Source of the DNA: Clostridiales bacterium
Lineage (GTDB): Bacteria; Bacillota; Clostridia; Oscillospirales; Butyricicoccaceae
DNA length: 64,000 bases
Assembly (NCBI GenBank): GCA_004555915.1
Contig: SFJM01000014.1
Coordinates: 1 to 64,000, forward strand
Reading direction: 5' to 3'
Shown here: positions 48,150-57,760 of the stretch, one piece after another
Layout: the number at the start of each line of letters is the position of its first letter
How positions within the stretch are numbered: position 1 is the stretch's first letter
Position numbers and translations under genes: made by a program
The notes under the pieces: model-generated
What the model saw: the letters and a program-made list of their open reading frames with translations, nothing else
Databases searched by the model: none
What the model was told of the DNA's origin: nothing

Positions 48150-49525
48150 CACCGGAAGAAATTCATAAGCTTGTCACCCGTCAACAGGAATATTTTGCAA
48201 GCGGTGCAACCCTGCCTGTTGACCATCGGATTGATGCACTGCGCCGGTTAAAGGCAGCAATCCTGAAGCATGAATCGGATATTGCAGATGCTCTGGAAAA
48301 GGACTTGGGAAAAAGCAGCTCGGAAAGCTATATGTGTGAGACCGGTATGGTACTCAGTGAGATTTCCTTCCTTATCAAACATGTCCGTTCCTATGCACGG
48401 GAAAAGCGGGTTCCCACACCGCTGGCCCAGTATATCTCCCGCAGCTATGTGAAGCCATCCCCGCGGGGTGTCACACTGATTATGAGCCCATGGAATTATC
48501 CACTGATGCTCACCCTTGACCCGTTGGCAGATGCCATTGCAGCTGGTAATACCGCTGTTGTCAAGCCAAGCGCCTATTCCCCGCACACCAGTGCCATCCT
48601 GCAAACGATTCTCTCAGAATGCTTTTCTCCGGATTATGTGGCTGTCATCACTGGCGGGCGGGCAGAAAACAGCTGCCTTTTGGGCGAATGCTTTGATTAT
48701 ATCTTTTTCACCGGCAGCCAGACAGTAGGCAAAGAGGTCATGCGCCATGCGGCGGAAAACCTCACACCGGTGACACTGGAATTAGGCGGAAAAAGTCCGG
48801 TGATTGTGGACAAAACTGCAAAACTCAACCTTGCTGCCCGCCGGATTGTATTTGGCAAATATCTCAACTGCGGACAGACCTGTGTGGCACCGGACTATGT
48901 TTACTGTGACGAAAGCATCCGGGAGGAACTGGTAAAAGCCTGCATCCGGGAAATCAAGCGTCAGTTCGGCATGCATCCGCTGGAAAACAGCAATTACGGG
49001 CATATCATCAACCGCAAGCATTTTGACCGGATCTGCCGTCTGCTGGACCCGGATAAGCTTGCCTACGGCGGTCAGACCAATGCGGAACAGCTGCGCATTG
49101 CTCCCGCGATTCTCACCGATGTGACATGGGATGACCCGGTGATGCAGGAGGAAATCTTTGGACCGATCCTGCCCATTCTGACCTTTTCGCAGCTGGAGGA
49201 GGCGCTGGAGGAAATCAATGCCCATCCCCACCCTCTTGCCTTCTATCTGTTTACCGAAGACAAAAAAACCATCAAATATGTCACGGAACACTGTGCCTTT
49301 GGCGGCGGCTGTATCAATGATACCATCATTCATCTGGCAACCACCCGCATGGGCTTTGGCGGCACCGGAGCCAGCGGCATGGGAGCCTATCATGGCAAGG
49401 TTGGCTTTGATACCTTCTCCCACCAAAAAAGCATTGTGGATAAAAAGACCTGGCTGGATTTGCCCATGCGGTATCAGCCATATACCAGGTTGTATGACAA
49501 ACTGGTGCACATGTTTTTGAAGTAA
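48146..49525 (+). CDS. Aldehyde dehydrogenase (ALDH3-like)
   Basis: A 459-residue NAD(P)-dependent enzyme. Motifs: SPWNYPLMLTLDPLADAIAAGN, the general-base VTLELGGKSPVIV, the nucleophile in NCGQTCVAPDYV, and the late EEIFGPILPIL. The short length and hydrophobic C-terminus (MRYQPYTRLYDKLVHMFLK) fit class 3 fatty-aldehyde type enzymes, possibly membrane-associated. Confidence 0.95.
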   Translation: MTPEEIHKLVTRQQEYFASGATLPVDHRIDALRRLKAAILKHESDIADALEKDLGKSSSESYMCETGMVLSEISFLIKHVRSYAREKRVPTPLAQYISRSYVKPSPRGVTLIMSPWNYPLMLTLDPLADAIAAGNTAVVKPSAYSPHTSAILQTILSECFSPDYVAVITGGRAENSCLLGECFDYIFFTGSQTVGKEVMRHAAENLTPVTLELGGKSPVIVDKTAKLNLAARRIVFGKYLNCGQTCVAPDYVYCDESIREELVKACIREIKRQFGMHPLENSNYGHIINRKHFDRICRLLDPDKLAYGGQTNAEQLRIAPAILTDVTWDDPVMQEEIFGPILPILTFSQLEEALEEINAHPHPLAFYLFTEDKKTIKYVTEHCAFGGGCINDTIIHLATTRMGFGGTGASGMGAYHGKVGFDTFSHQKSIVDKKTWLDLPMRYQPYTRLYDKLVHMFLK

Positions 49526-49539
49526 TCTCTGAGTAAAAC

Positions 49540-49587
49540 AAAAACCTTGAGCGGCAGAACCATTTTCTGTCACCCAAGGTTTTTTTC
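49540..49587 (+). terminator. Bidirectional terminator between aldehyde dehydrogenase and Nif3 genes
   Basis: AAAACCTTG ... CAAGGTTTTTTT with an inner CAGAA/TTCTG stem; T runs on both sides. Confidence 0.9.
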
Positions 49588-49592
49588 ATATG

Positions 49593-50369
49593 TTAATAAA
49601 AGCTGATGCAGTCACAGTGCAGCCGGGAAACCGTAATATCCAGCTCCGGGAACTGTGCCGCGATCAGGTCACGGAAGCCATGCGCCACCGGATTCTCTGT
49701 GGGGAAATGTCCCGCATCCAGCAGGTTCAGTCCGATGTCATGTGCCTTCATCATCAGGTCATAGCTGCAGTCACCGATCACAAAGGTATCCGCACCCTTT
49801 GCCACAGCATAGTCCATCAGCTTGCCGCAGGCACCGCCACCTACTGCAACCCGCTGTACCATTTTCCCGCCGTCTGCCACACGGACACCACCGGCTCCCA
49901 GGGACAGCTTGACATGTTTTGCAAAATCCTGCAATGTCATTGGCTTCGGCAGATTGCCAACCCGTCCCAGATTTCCGCCTTCTCCTGCCTCCATATTAAT
50001 CACATCGGTCAGTCCCAGCGATGCCGCCAGCAGATCATTGACACCGGCAGACGCGCAATCCATATTGGTATGCATGCAGATACCGGAAATCCCCTTCTGA
50101 ATCATGGAAATCAGAATCCGTCCGGTAACCGTATCCGCTGTGACACGGCTGACTGAGGTGAAAATCACCGGATGGTGTGCCACAATCAGGTTGCAGCCCC
50201 GTTCTGCGGCTTCTTCCACTACCGTTTCCGTAATATCCAGCGCACACAATACGCCTTCTACCTTTGCCTCCGGATCACCTACCAGCAATCCCACATTATC
50301 CCAGTGCTCTGCCAGCGCATAAGGCGCTGCCTGCTCCAGACAATGCAGCACATCCTTTACCTGAACCAT
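49593..50369 (-). CDS. Nif3-like dinuclear metal centre protein
   Basis: A 258-residue protein of the NIF3/DUF34 family. Metal ligands are seen in AEHWDNVGLLVG, LIVAHHPVIF, SGICMHTNMDCASAGVND and the C-terminal DAGHFPTENP. Found across life, with proposed roles in cofactor or metal chaperoning; no certain reaction. ATG 50369 has AAGGA upstream. Operon partner of trmK, two bases apart, the usual Firmicute pairing. Confidence 0.94.
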   Translation of the reverse strand: MVQVKDVLHCLEQAAPYALAEHWDNVGLLVGDPEAKVEGVLCALDITETVVEEAAERGCNLIVAHHPVIFTSVSRVTADTVTGRILISMIQKGISGICMHTNMDCASAGVNDLLAASLGLTDVINMEAGEGGNLGRVGNLPKPMTLQDFAKHVKLSLGAGGVRVADGGKMVQRVAVGGGACGKLMDYAVAKGADTFVIGDCSYDLMMKAHDIGLNLLDAGHFPTENPVAHGFRDLIAAQFPELDITVSRLHCDCISFY

Positions 50370-50371
50370 GT

Positions 50372-51082
50372 TTATCCTTCCTTTCCGATCTGACACAGGG
50401 CATTCTGCAATACCTGTACATTTCCCCGGTGCAATGCCAGCTCCTCCGGCTTCTGATGCGCCGCAGATTCCAGCGATGCGGTGATTTTCTTCTCCCGTTC
50501 CAGCAGCCGGCTGACATATGGCTCCGCCATCGGGTCCTGCAGCAGTACTTCCGAAATGCAGCATTCCGGCAGGGACTTTTCCTCCGGCTTTCCGCCGCCG
50601 CGGACGGTGAGCACGGTATACATGCGTTTCCCTTCCCGGCACAGAGATTCTTTCTCTATGACGCCGCCATGCGCTGCCAGATACTGCCGTAAAAACGGCT
50701 GTGCTGTCATGGGCTGCAGCAGCAGCAGATGCTCCCCATCGAGTGCCCATGGGTCATCCTCCAGAATCTGCGCGATGGTCTCACCACCCATGCCGGCAAT
50801 GACAATGGTATCCGCCTCCTCCGGCTGTACCGTACACATACCGGCACCCAGCCGAAGGGAAATCTGTCCGTCCAATCCAAACTGCTGTGCTGTCCGCGCC
50901 GCACTGTCCAACGGGCCCTGCCGGATATCCGAGGCAATGGCCGTCTGTATGATGCCCCGCCGCAGCAATGCTGCCGGAATCAGCGCATGATCCGTACCAA
51001 TATCCGCCAGTCTCGCACCGGCTGGCACCTGCGCCATAATGGTGCGCAGCCGCGGGGTTAAATGCATTCTGTTATCCAGCAT
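50372..51082 (-). CDS. trmK: tRNA (adenine(22)-N(1))-methyltransferase TrmK
   Basis: A 236-residue class I methyltransferase. SAM motif I is ARLADIGTDHALIPAALL; motif IV-like IVIAGMGGETI with the GMGG typical of TrmK follows, then LLLQPMTAQPFLRQYL. It makes m1A22 in tRNA. ATG 51082 is chosen by a GGAAGG box upstream. Next to nif3 as in Bacillus. Confidence 0.95.
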   Translation of the reverse strand: MLDNRMHLTPRLRTIMAQVPAGARLADIGTDHALIPAALLRRGIIQTAIASDIRQGPLDSAARTAQQFGLDGQISLRLGAGMCTVQPEEADTIVIAGMGGETIAQILEDDPWALDGEHLLLLQPMTAQPFLRQYLAAHGGVIEKESLCREGKRMYTVLTVRGGGKPEEKSLPECCISEVLLQDPMAEPYVSRLLEREKKITASLESAAHQKPEELALHRGNVQVLQNALCQIGKEG

Positions 51083-51101
51083 ACCTCTTCCTTCCTGCAG
51101 A

Positions 51102-51133
51102 AAAAGGGCCGACACATGCAGCATCGACCCTTC
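51102..51133 (-). terminator. Terminator of the DUF1858 gene
   Basis: Minus-strand AAGGGTCGA / TCGGCCCTTTTT hairpin directly before trmK. Confidence 0.75.
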
Positions 51134-51160
51134 GGCGTTTGTATCCTATGAAGCAATAAC

Positions 51161-51367
51161 TTAACCAATGCTCTGGAAGTAGTTATTGAGTTCCTCTACC
51201 AGCTCATCTGCATCGGTACCATGAACCATGCAAGCCTCTTCAATGCTCTCACCCTGGGAATGCGGGCAGCCCAGGCAATGCATGCCGATGTTGATAAAGA
51301 ACTGAGCGGTATTGATATCACGAGCGAGAACTTCGCCGATTGTGCTCTGTTTGGTAATAGCAGCCAT
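51161..51367 (-). CDS. DUF1858 domain-containing protein
   Basis: A 68-residue protein: TIGEVLARDINTAQFFINIG then MHCLGCPHSQGESIEEAC, the standard DUF1858 pattern with the C-x2-C of GMHCLGC. Members occur in anaerobes, often beside hybrid-cluster or iron-sulfur proteins; function unknown. GGAGG precedes ATG 51367. Single gene with terminator. Confidence 0.92.
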   Translation of the reverse strand: MAAITKQSTIGEVLARDINTAQFFINIGMHCLGCPHSQGESIEEACMVHGTDADELVEELNNYFQSIG

Positions 51368-51472
51368 TGGAATGACCTCCTGTATTTTTATAAAATTAAG
51401 ATATCTTGTATTATACTGTCTCTTTCTGTTTTTTTCAATACATAACAAAACATTTTGCAGAAAACGCACAAA

Positions 51473-51503
51473 AGAACACCCACCAGCTTGATGGGTGTTC
51501 TGA
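51473..51503 (-). terminator. Terminator of the zinc-ribbon gene
   Basis: AGAACACCCA / TGGGTGTTCT with a short loop and TTTTGTG on the minus strand. Confidence 0.85.
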
Positions 51504-51515
51504 CATATTGCTGGA

Positions 51516-51794
51516 TCAGCCCTCTGCCTTCATCTTGGCAAAGCATGCGCTGCAATATACCGGACGGTCGGTCTTCGGCTGGAACGGAACCTTTGCCTCG
51601 CCGCCGCAGGCTGCGCATGTCGCGGTAAAATATTCACGTGGGGTACGGTTAACATTTTTTCTCTTGTCACGGCAGCTCTTACAGCGCTGCGGCTCATTCT
51701 GGAAGCCGCGTTCCGCATAAAATTCCTGCTCACCGGCAGAGAAAATAAACGGTTCTCCACATTCCTTGCATACCAATGTCTTATCCTGATACAT
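51516..51794 (-). CDS. Double zinc-ribbon protein
   Basis: A 92-residue protein with two ribbons: CKECGEPFIFSAGEQEFYAE with RCKSC (probable zinc-ribbon of the zf-trcl type, with the FYAERGFQNEPQRC signature) and CAACGGEAKVPFQP with YCSAC. Common in Firmicutes and often paired with RNA-related functions, but no role is proved. AGGAGAGG precedes ATG 51794. Confidence 0.9.
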   Translation of the reverse strand: MYQDKTLVCKECGEPFIFSAGEQEFYAERGFQNEPQRCKSCRDKRKNVNRTPREYFTATCAACGGEAKVPFQPKTDRPVYCSACFAKMKAEG

Positions 51795-51868
51795 ACTTTT
51801 CCTCTCCTTGACTTTGCCCCTGTCTGCTGAAAGGGAACGAATTTTTATTACGCACAGATAACAACGTG

Positions 51869-52489
51869 TTAGTCTCTGTGATCGTCCGGGAATAGAGCCG
51901 CGGCTTTCCGCCGAATCCGCTGAATCGCGTTATCCACCGATTTCACGGGTTTGCCGACTTCGGCTGCCATCTCCTCATAGGAGCAGCCGTCCAAATACAA
52001 TGCCAGTACCCTGGATTCAAACGCTGACAGCGAAGCCTGCAGCCTCTGCTGTCTTTCACGGTACTCCTCCATATCAATCACGACATTGACCGGATCGGAA
52101 ACAGCGTGCACCGCTTTGGAATTCTCGTCAAAAAGAGGGGTTTTTGCAATGTTCTCCGAATGGTTCAGCGGCTCATGCTTGACGGCAGAGGCTGCACTGA
52201 CCGCACTGTAAACACGCCTTGTGATGCACATACGCGCAAATGCCTCAAACGGAACATTCCGCTCCGGCTCATAGGCACGCACCGCCTTCAGCAGTCCCAG
52301 CATGCCCTCCTGAATCAGATCCTCGCAATCGCCTCCGGCGAGGAAATAGGGCCGGCTGCATGCCTTCACCACACTGAAATACCGGACAGCCAAACCTTCT
52401 TCTGCTGCCCGATTGCCCTGCTGTGCCATGGCACAAAGCTGTTCATCAGAACAATCTTCAAAATTCGGATTATCATTGTCATACATCAT
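51869..52489 (-). CDS. sigH: Sigma-70 family factor of the SigH type
   Basis: A 206-residue sigma factor with region 2 (DCEDLIQEGMLGLLKAVRAYEPERN then PFEAFARMCITRRVYSAV) and region 4 (LYLDGCSYEEMAAEVGKPVKSVDNAIQRIRRKA), without regions 1 and 3. The pattern is that of sporulation sigma-H, the first factor of the sporulation cascade. No good ribosome site precedes ATG 52489 or ATG 52486, so translation may be weak or controlled. It lies between a zinc-ribbon gene and glmM, all same strand, as separate units. Confidence 0.88.
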   Translation of the reverse strand: MMYDNDNPNFEDCSDEQLCAMAQQGNRAAEEGLAVRYFSVVKACSRPYFLAGGDCEDLIQEGMLGLLKAVRAYEPERNVPFEAFARMCITRRVYSAVSAASAVKHEPLNHSENIAKTPLFDENSKAVHAVSDPVNVVIDMEEYRERQQRLQASLSAFESRVLALYLDGCSYEEMAAEVGKPVKSVDNAIQRIRRKAAALFPDDHRD

Positions 52490-52647
52490 ATCGTTACTTA
52501 TTATATCCTATTGTTTAAAACTTGTCAATGTATTTTGTCTACTTTATCAGGTATTTTCATCATTTTCCACCCTCTTTTTGTATATTTTTCCGACAACATC
52601 CACGCATTTCCCTGTTTTTTTCCAAACATGCCGGATGGCGCAACGAT

Positions 52648-52695
52648 AAAAGGGGGCTGACTCCCTGCAGCACCGCAGGCAAACCAGACCCCCTT
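52648..52695 (-). terminator. Terminator of glmM
   Basis: Minus-strand AAGGGGGTCTG ... CAGCCCCCTTTT with an inner CTGC/GCAG stem. Confidence 0.85.
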
Positions 52696-52706
52696 GTGGT
52701 TTTCGG

Positions 52707-54050
52707 TTAGATAATGGATTCGATGACCTGTGCAACCGCCTCTGCTGCTGCATAAACATGATCCTTGTTTACGCCCTCAACCATGACACGAACCAGCGGC
52801 TCCGTGCCGGACGGACGAACAAGAATACGGCCCTCGCCCAGGGTTTTCTCTTCCTTTGCGATGGCATCCTGTACCTCCTGACGGTCTGCCAGGGAATACT
52901 TCAGCGCAGTGGGAACCGTGACATTAATCATCACCTGCGGCCACGGAATGACCTCTGCCGCAATCTCCGATGCACGCTTGCCGCTGTCCTTCAGCATCTT
53001 CAGGAACTGTACCGCAGTCAGCTCACCGTCACCGGTGGTTGCATACTCGAGGAAAATAACATGTCCGGACTGCTCACCGCCGAGGATATAGCCGTTTTCC
53101 AGCATTTTTTCCAGTACATAGCGGTCACCCACATTGGCACAGACAATCTCCATGCCCTTCTCCCGTGCATAGGCATGCAGGCCCATATTGGACAGGATGG
53201 TGGCAACAAAGGCATTGCCGCGCAGCTTGTTCTGCTTCTTCAGCTCAGCGGCACAGACTGCCATGATGCGGTCACCGTCCAGTACCTCGCCCTTGTCATC
53301 CACAATCAGGCAGCGGTCGGCGTCGCCGTCAAATGCAACGCCTACATCAAAGCCGCCTTCCCTGACCAGCTTCTGCAGCGCTTCCAGATGGGTGGAGCCG
53401 CAATGGGCATTGATATTGCAGCCGTCCGGCTCATAATACCGGATGGTGGCATCCATATTCAGCTTGCGGAACAGGGTGGATGCCGTCGCGGAGGATGCAC
53501 CGTTTGCACAGTCCACCGCAACACGCAGGCCGGACAGGTCGCCCGGAATGGTTTCTGCCAGATAATCGGTATATTCCTCCACCGGATCCATCTCCAGCGG
53601 CAGGACACGGCCAATCTTGTCATGGGTTGCACGGGGCAGGTCATCTACATGGTCAATGTATTCCTCAATCCGTGCTTCCAGTTCATCCGAAAGCTTATAA
53701 CCGCTGCCTGCGAAAATCTTGATACCATTGTGCTCATAGGGATTATGTGATGCGGAAATCACAATACCTGCATCCGCCATGTGCTTAATGGTCAGATGTG
53801 CAACAGCAGGAGTCGGAATCACACCCAGCGATTCCACATCCGCACCGGAGGAGCAGATACCTGCGGTCAGTGCCGCCTCCAGCATATCCGAAGATATGCG
53901 GGTATCCTTACCAATCAGAATCTTGGCGCGATGATTTGACTGCTGTGACAATGCATATGCAACGGCACGGCCTACCTTAAATGCCAGATGACCATCCAGC
54001 TCTACATTGACAACGCCACGTATACCATCTGTTCCAAAATACTTGCCCAT
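52707..54050 (-). CDS. glmM: Phosphoglucosamine mutase
   Basis: A 447-residue enzyme of UDP-GlcNAc synthesis. Motifs: substrate-start GTDGIRGVVN, phosphoserine loop VISASHNPYEHNG, metal-binding GVAFDGDADRCLIVD, sugar loop GGEQSGHVIF and phosphate-binding RPSGTEPLVRVM. AAGGAG precedes ATG 54050. It follows ruvB by about 70 bases and probably has a separate terminator only. Confidence 0.98.
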   Translation of the reverse strand: MGKYFGTDGIRGVVNVELDGHLAFKVGRAVAYALSQQSNHRAKILIGKDTRISSDMLEAALTAGICSSGADVESLGVIPTPAVAHLTIKHMADAGIVISASHNPYEHNGIKIFAGSGYKLSDELEARIEEYIDHVDDLPRATHDKIGRVLPLEMDPVEEYTDYLAETIPGDLSGLRVAVDCANGASSATASTLFRKLNMDATIRYYEPDGCNINAHCGSTHLEALQKLVREGGFDVGVAFDGDADRCLIVDDKGEVLDGDRIMAVCAAELKKQNKLRGNAFVATILSNMGLHAYAREKGMEIVCANVGDRYVLEKMLENGYILGGEQSGHVIFLEYATTGDGELTAVQFLKMLKDSGKRASEIAAEVIPWPQVMINVTVPTALKYSLADRQEVQDAIAKEEKTLGEGRILVRPSGTEPLVRVMVEGVNKDHVYAAAEAVAQVIESII

Positions 54051-54122
54051 ATCATTATTCTCCTTTTATCAGATAAAATACTGTGCACCCAATCCATCTG
54101 TGCACATCATGGTATGATTTCT

Positions 54123-55181
54123 CTATTCTATGCCGTCAAACCGGAACTGCTCCGGTATCTGCGGCTCATTGGGACGGATGTCCAGGTGCTCATAGGCCAG
54201 CGCGGTGACACAGCGTCCGCGTGGGGTACGGTTGAGGAATCCAATCTGCATCAGATACGGCTCATAGACATCCTCCAGCGTCACCGCTTCCTCACCGATG
54301 GTGGCAGCAAGGGTATCCAAACCTACCGGACCGCCACCAAAGGTGGTCATGATGCTGCGCAACATCCGGCGGTCAATGGCATCCAGTCCCAGCTCATCCA
54401 CTTCCAGCGCCCGCAGTGCCGTATCCGCAGCCTGCTGCGTGATGACACCGTTAAACCGGACTTCGGCAAAATCCCGTACCCGGCGCAGCATCCGGTTTGC
54501 AATACGGGGCGTACCCCGGGAACGGCGTGCGATTTCATAGGTTCCTGCCGGTTCCGCTTCCACCTGCAGGATTTCCGCCGACCGTGCCACAATCTGCTGC
54601 AGCTCTTCCGGCGAATACAGCTCCAGCCGGAGCATGACACCAAAACGGTCACGCAGCGGGGAGGTCATCTGTCCGGCGCGGGTTGTGGCGCCGATCAGGG
54701 TAAATTTCGGCAGATCCAGACGGATGGAACGGGCGGACGGGCCTTTGCCGATGATGATATCAAGGGCATAATCCTCCATCGCCGGATACAGGATTTCCTC
54801 CACGCTCCGGTCCAGCCGGTGAATTTCGTCGATAAATAAGATATCATTTTCACTCAGATTCGTCAACAGTGCCGCCAGATCCCCTGCTTTTTCAATCGCC
54901 GGGCCGCTGGTGACACGGATATTGACCCCCATCTCATTGGCAATGATACCTGCCAGCGTGGTTTTACCCAGTCCCGGAGGGCCATATAACAGCACATGAT
55001 CCAGCGGTTCTCCGCGCCGTCTGGCGGCCTCAATAAAGACGGAAAGGTTTTCCTTTGCCTTTGCCTGTCCGATATATTCCGCCATGGTTTTCGGGCGCAG
55101 GGAGGGTTCTCCGCTGTCCTCCGCGGTCTGTGAGGTCGTCACAACACGCTCGGAAAAATCATCATCAAATTCGATACTCAT
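54123..55181 (-). CDS. ruvB: Holliday junction branch migration helicase RuvB
   Basis: A 352-residue AAA+ motor. Walker A LYGPPGLGKTTLAGII, Walker B ILFIDEIHRL, sensor-1 LIGATTRAG and the C-terminal winged helix with GFLNRTPRGRCVTALAYEHL. Works with RuvA on Holliday junctions and RuvC for resolution. Operon order ruvC-ruvA-ruvB. Confidence 0.98.
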   Translation of the reverse strand: MSIEFDDDFSERVVTTSQTAEDSGEPSLRPKTMAEYIGQAKAKENLSVFIEAARRRGEPLDHVLLYGPPGLGKTTLAGIIANEMGVNIRVTSGPAIEKAGDLAALLTNLSENDILFIDEIHRLDRSVEEILYPAMEDYALDIIIGKGPSARSIRLDLPKFTLIGATTRAGQMTSPLRDRFGVMLRLELYSPEELQQIVARSAEILQVEAEPAGTYEIARRSRGTPRIANRMLRRVRDFAEVRFNGVITQQAADTALRALEVDELGLDAIDRRMLRSIMTTFGGGPVGLDTLAATIGEEAVTLEDVYEPYLMQIGFLNRTPRGRCVTALAYEHLDIRPNEPQIPEQFRFDGIE

Positions 55182-55198
55182 AACTCTTTATTCCTCTG

Positions 55199-55813
55199 TT
55201 ACTGTGCTGCCAGCTTCTTCAGGCAGGCACGGATCAGCTCCTCTGCCGTCAGGCTGGAATCGGTTTTCAGCCCTTCCATGGCCTGCATGGCCTCCGCCTG
55301 GGAATAGCCCAGCACCATCAGGGCAGACACCGCTTCGCTGACTGCGTTTACTGCTCCGGACTGTGCCGGTACCTGCATCACCAGTCCGCCGCCGGTCTGT
55401 ATGGTCTGCTGTTCCTTTGCCAGCTTGTCCTTCAGCTCCAGACAGATACGCTGGGCAATTTTTTTGCCGATGCCGGGCGCCTGTGTCAGGAACTTTGCAT
55501 CCTCTGTAATGATGCACAGTGCCAGCTGGCTGGGCGGTGCAATGCTGAGAATCGCCAGCGCAGCCTTCGGGCCCACGCCGGACACGCCCAGCAGCAGCCG
55601 GAACAGATTCAGCTCCTCCTGCTCCGCAAAGCCATAAAGGTCACAGGCATTTTCCCGAATGCTCAAATATGTGTACAGCCGTGTTTTTTTGCCCGACTGG
55701 ATGGAGGCACAGGTATTCTGCGAGGTGTGGCATGCATAACCCACACCGCCGCAGTCAATGACTGCCAGCTCCTTTTCAATCAGTGCGACTGTTCCTTCCA
55801 GATAATAAAACAA
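55199..55813 (-). CDS. ruvA: Holliday junction DNA-binding protein RuvA
   Basis: A 204-residue protein: N-terminal OB domain FYYLEGTVALIEKELAVIDCGGVGY, two helix-hairpin-helix motifs (LLGVSGVGPKAALAI and APGIGKKIAQRICLELK), and a C-terminal RuvB-binding domain (AVSALMVLGYSQAEAMQAM). The usual N-terminus begins at FYYLEG, and TTG 55813 has AAGGAAG seven bases upstream, so I prefer it over ATG 55846, which has no ribosome site. Confidence 0.96.
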   Translation of the reverse strand: MFYYLEGTVALIEKELAVIDCGGVGYACHTSQNTCASIQSGKKTRLYTYLSIRENACDLYGFAEQEELNLFRLLLGVSGVGPKAALAILSIAPPSQLALCIITEDAKFLTQAPGIGKKIAQRICLELKDKLAKEQQTIQTGGGLVMQVPAQSGAVNAVSEAVSALMVLGYSQAEAMQAMEGLKTDSSLTAEELIRACLKKLAAQ

Positions 55814-55898
55814 ACCATGCTTCCTTTCCGCATGAACGCTTTTCATAAAGTAACCGCCTGAATAAGATCGTCAAACGGTCGGACGTTTCGGATACGCC

Positions 55899-56420
55899 CT
55901 AATTTCCCGCATGAATATCAAACTGCTGCAGCCGTTGTTTCACCAGCTGGGAGCCTGCCGCATGTCCATGGCAGATTGCCAGCGCAAGGGCATCCGCCGC
56001 GTCATCCGGCCGCGGCATCCGGTTCAGCTTCAGCATCATCCGGGTCATTTCCATCACCTGCTTTTTTTCCGCCTTACCATAGCCCACAACCGACTGCTTG
56101 ACCTGTGACGGCGTGTATTCTGCGGGTGTGATCCCCCGCTGCGCACAGGCCAGCAGGATCACGCCTCGGGCATGTCCCACCTGGATACCGGTTGTAATGT
56201 TGGTGTTGAAAAACAGCTCCTCCACTGCAACCGCATCCGGCCGGAAGGTATCCAGCAGGGTCAGCATATCATCGTAAATCTCCTTGAGACGCAGATGCAG
56301 TGCCACACCCGCAGGTGTGGTGATGGCACCATGCCGGATATGGGTGAACTGATTTCGTTCATACTGTACCACACCATATCCTACCGTTGCATATCCCGGA
56401 TCAATGCCAAGAATAATCAT
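55899..56420 (-). CDS. ruvC: Crossover junction endodeoxyribonuclease RuvC
   Basis: A 173-residue RNase-H-fold resolvase. Catalytic acids: Asp in ILGIDPGYATVGYGVV, Glu in VAVEELFFNTN, and Asp in RPDDAADALALAICHG. ATG 56420 follows GGAGGAGG. Followed 85 bases later by ruvA. Confidence 0.97.
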   Translation of the reverse strand: MIILGIDPGYATVGYGVVQYERNQFTHIRHGAITTPAGVALHLRLKEIYDDMLTLLDTFRPDAVAVEELFFNTNITTGIQVGHARGVILLACAQRGITPAEYTPSQVKQSVVGYGKAEKKQVMEMTRMMLKLNRMPRPDDAADALALAICHGHAAGSQLVKQRLQQFDIHAGN

Positions 56421-56503
56421 GCAAGCCTCCTCCGCAATATACACCTTTAGTGTACCACATTGGCGGTAATATCACAAGAAAATCCCTTCGCTTTTGTGCA
56501 AAA

Positions 56504-57760
56504 TCATACACCATAGCCTGCCTGCCGGATTCTTTCCGCAGCCAGAAGGATTCCTGCCTTTCCGGATGGATAAGTCAGACCGCCCTGCATATAGCAGACA
56601 TATGGCTCACGCATGGGCGCATCGGCGGACAGCTCGATGGATGCACCCTGTACAAAGGCACCGGCTGCCATGATTACCTCATCCTCATAGCCCGGCATTG
56701 CCCAGGGTACCGGCGTGACAAAGGAATCCACCGGCGCACCGGACTGAATGCCCTCACAGAACCGGCACAGCGGCTCCGGCGCACCAAAGGCAATGGTCTG
56801 GATGATATCATGACGGGTTTCCTCCGGCAGCGGATGCACCTCAAAGCCCATCATCTGCATGACTTTCGCACCAAAAATGGCGGTTTTCAGTGCCTGTGCT
56901 GTGGTATGCGGTGCCAAAAACAGACCCTGATACAGCAGACGATTCTGACCCATCGTACAGCCACATTCGCCGCCGATTCCCGGTGCTGTCAGACGATAAG
57001 ACGCATTTTCTACCAGATCTTTCCGGCCCGCGATATAGCCGCCGGTGGGAGCCAATCCGCCGCCTGGATTTTTAATCAGGGAACCGGCAATGATATCCGC
57101 ACCAACCTGGGTAGGCTCCAGTTCCTCTACAAATTCGCCATAGCAGTTGTCCACCATGATCACCGCGTCCGGATTTGCCTCATGTACTGCGGTGCAGACC
57201 TCACCGATCTGCTCACAGGACAGGGATTCCCGCACGGCATAACCCTTACTGCGCTGGATGAATACCAGCCTGACATCCGGCTTTTTGGCAGCCTCCACAA
57301 TGGCGGGAATATCCGGCAGGCCATTCTTCATCTCTACCTGACGATAACCGATACCATACTGCTTCATACTTCCTGCCATATCACCGGTAATGGTGTTCAT
57401 CAGCGTGTCATAAGCTGGTCCGGTTGCAGATAGTACCACATCACCGGTCTTTACTGCGGAAAACATGGCGCAGCACAGGGCATGGGTGCCATTGACAAAG
57501 CCGATGCGTACCAGCGCGGCTTCCGTGCCGAAAATGTCCGCATAAATCTGATCCAGCGTATCCCGTCCCTTGTCATCATAGCCATAGCCGGTGGTTCCGG
57601 CAAACATGGCCTCGGCAACATGGTTTTTGGCAAAGGCTGCCAGAACCTTTTCGGTATTGTGCTCACTGATTGCGTCAATCCGGTCAAAGAACGGACGAAC
57701 AGCCTGCTCAGCTTCCCTGCCGAGCTGTCGAATGTCTGGTGAAATATCCAAGTATGTCAT
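56504..57760 (-). CDS. Methionine gamma-lyase family protein (aluminium-resistance type)
   Basis: A 418-residue fold-type I PLP enzyme. PLP contacts: NGTHALCCAMFSA, IMVDNCYGEFVE and the Schiff-base lysine in GSLIKNPGGGLAPTGGYIAG. This YnbB-like branch is annotated as methionine gamma-lyase or aluminium-resistance protein; the actual reaction is not proved. It overlaps the GNAT gene stop (ATGA at 57757-57760). Confidence 0.92.
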   Translation of the reverse strand: MTYLDISPDIRQLGREAEQAVRPFFDRIDAISEHNTEKVLAAFAKNHVAEAMFAGTTGYGYDDKGRDTLDQIYADIFGTEAALVRIGFVNGTHALCCAMFSAVKTGDVVLSATGPAYDTLMNTITGDMAGSMKQYGIGYRQVEMKNGLPDIPAIVEAAKKPDVRLVFIQRSKGYAVRESLSCEQIGEVCTAVHEANPDAVIMVDNCYGEFVEELEPTQVGADIIAGSLIKNPGGGLAPTGGYIAGRKDLVENASYRLTAPGIGGECGCTMGQNRLLYQGLFLAPHTTAQALKTAIFGAKVMQMMGFEVHPLPEETRHDIIQTIAFGAPEPLCRFCEGIQSGAPVDSFVTPVPWAMPGYEDEVIMAAGAFVQGASIELSADAPMREPYVCYMQGGLTYPSGKAGILLAAERIRQAGYGV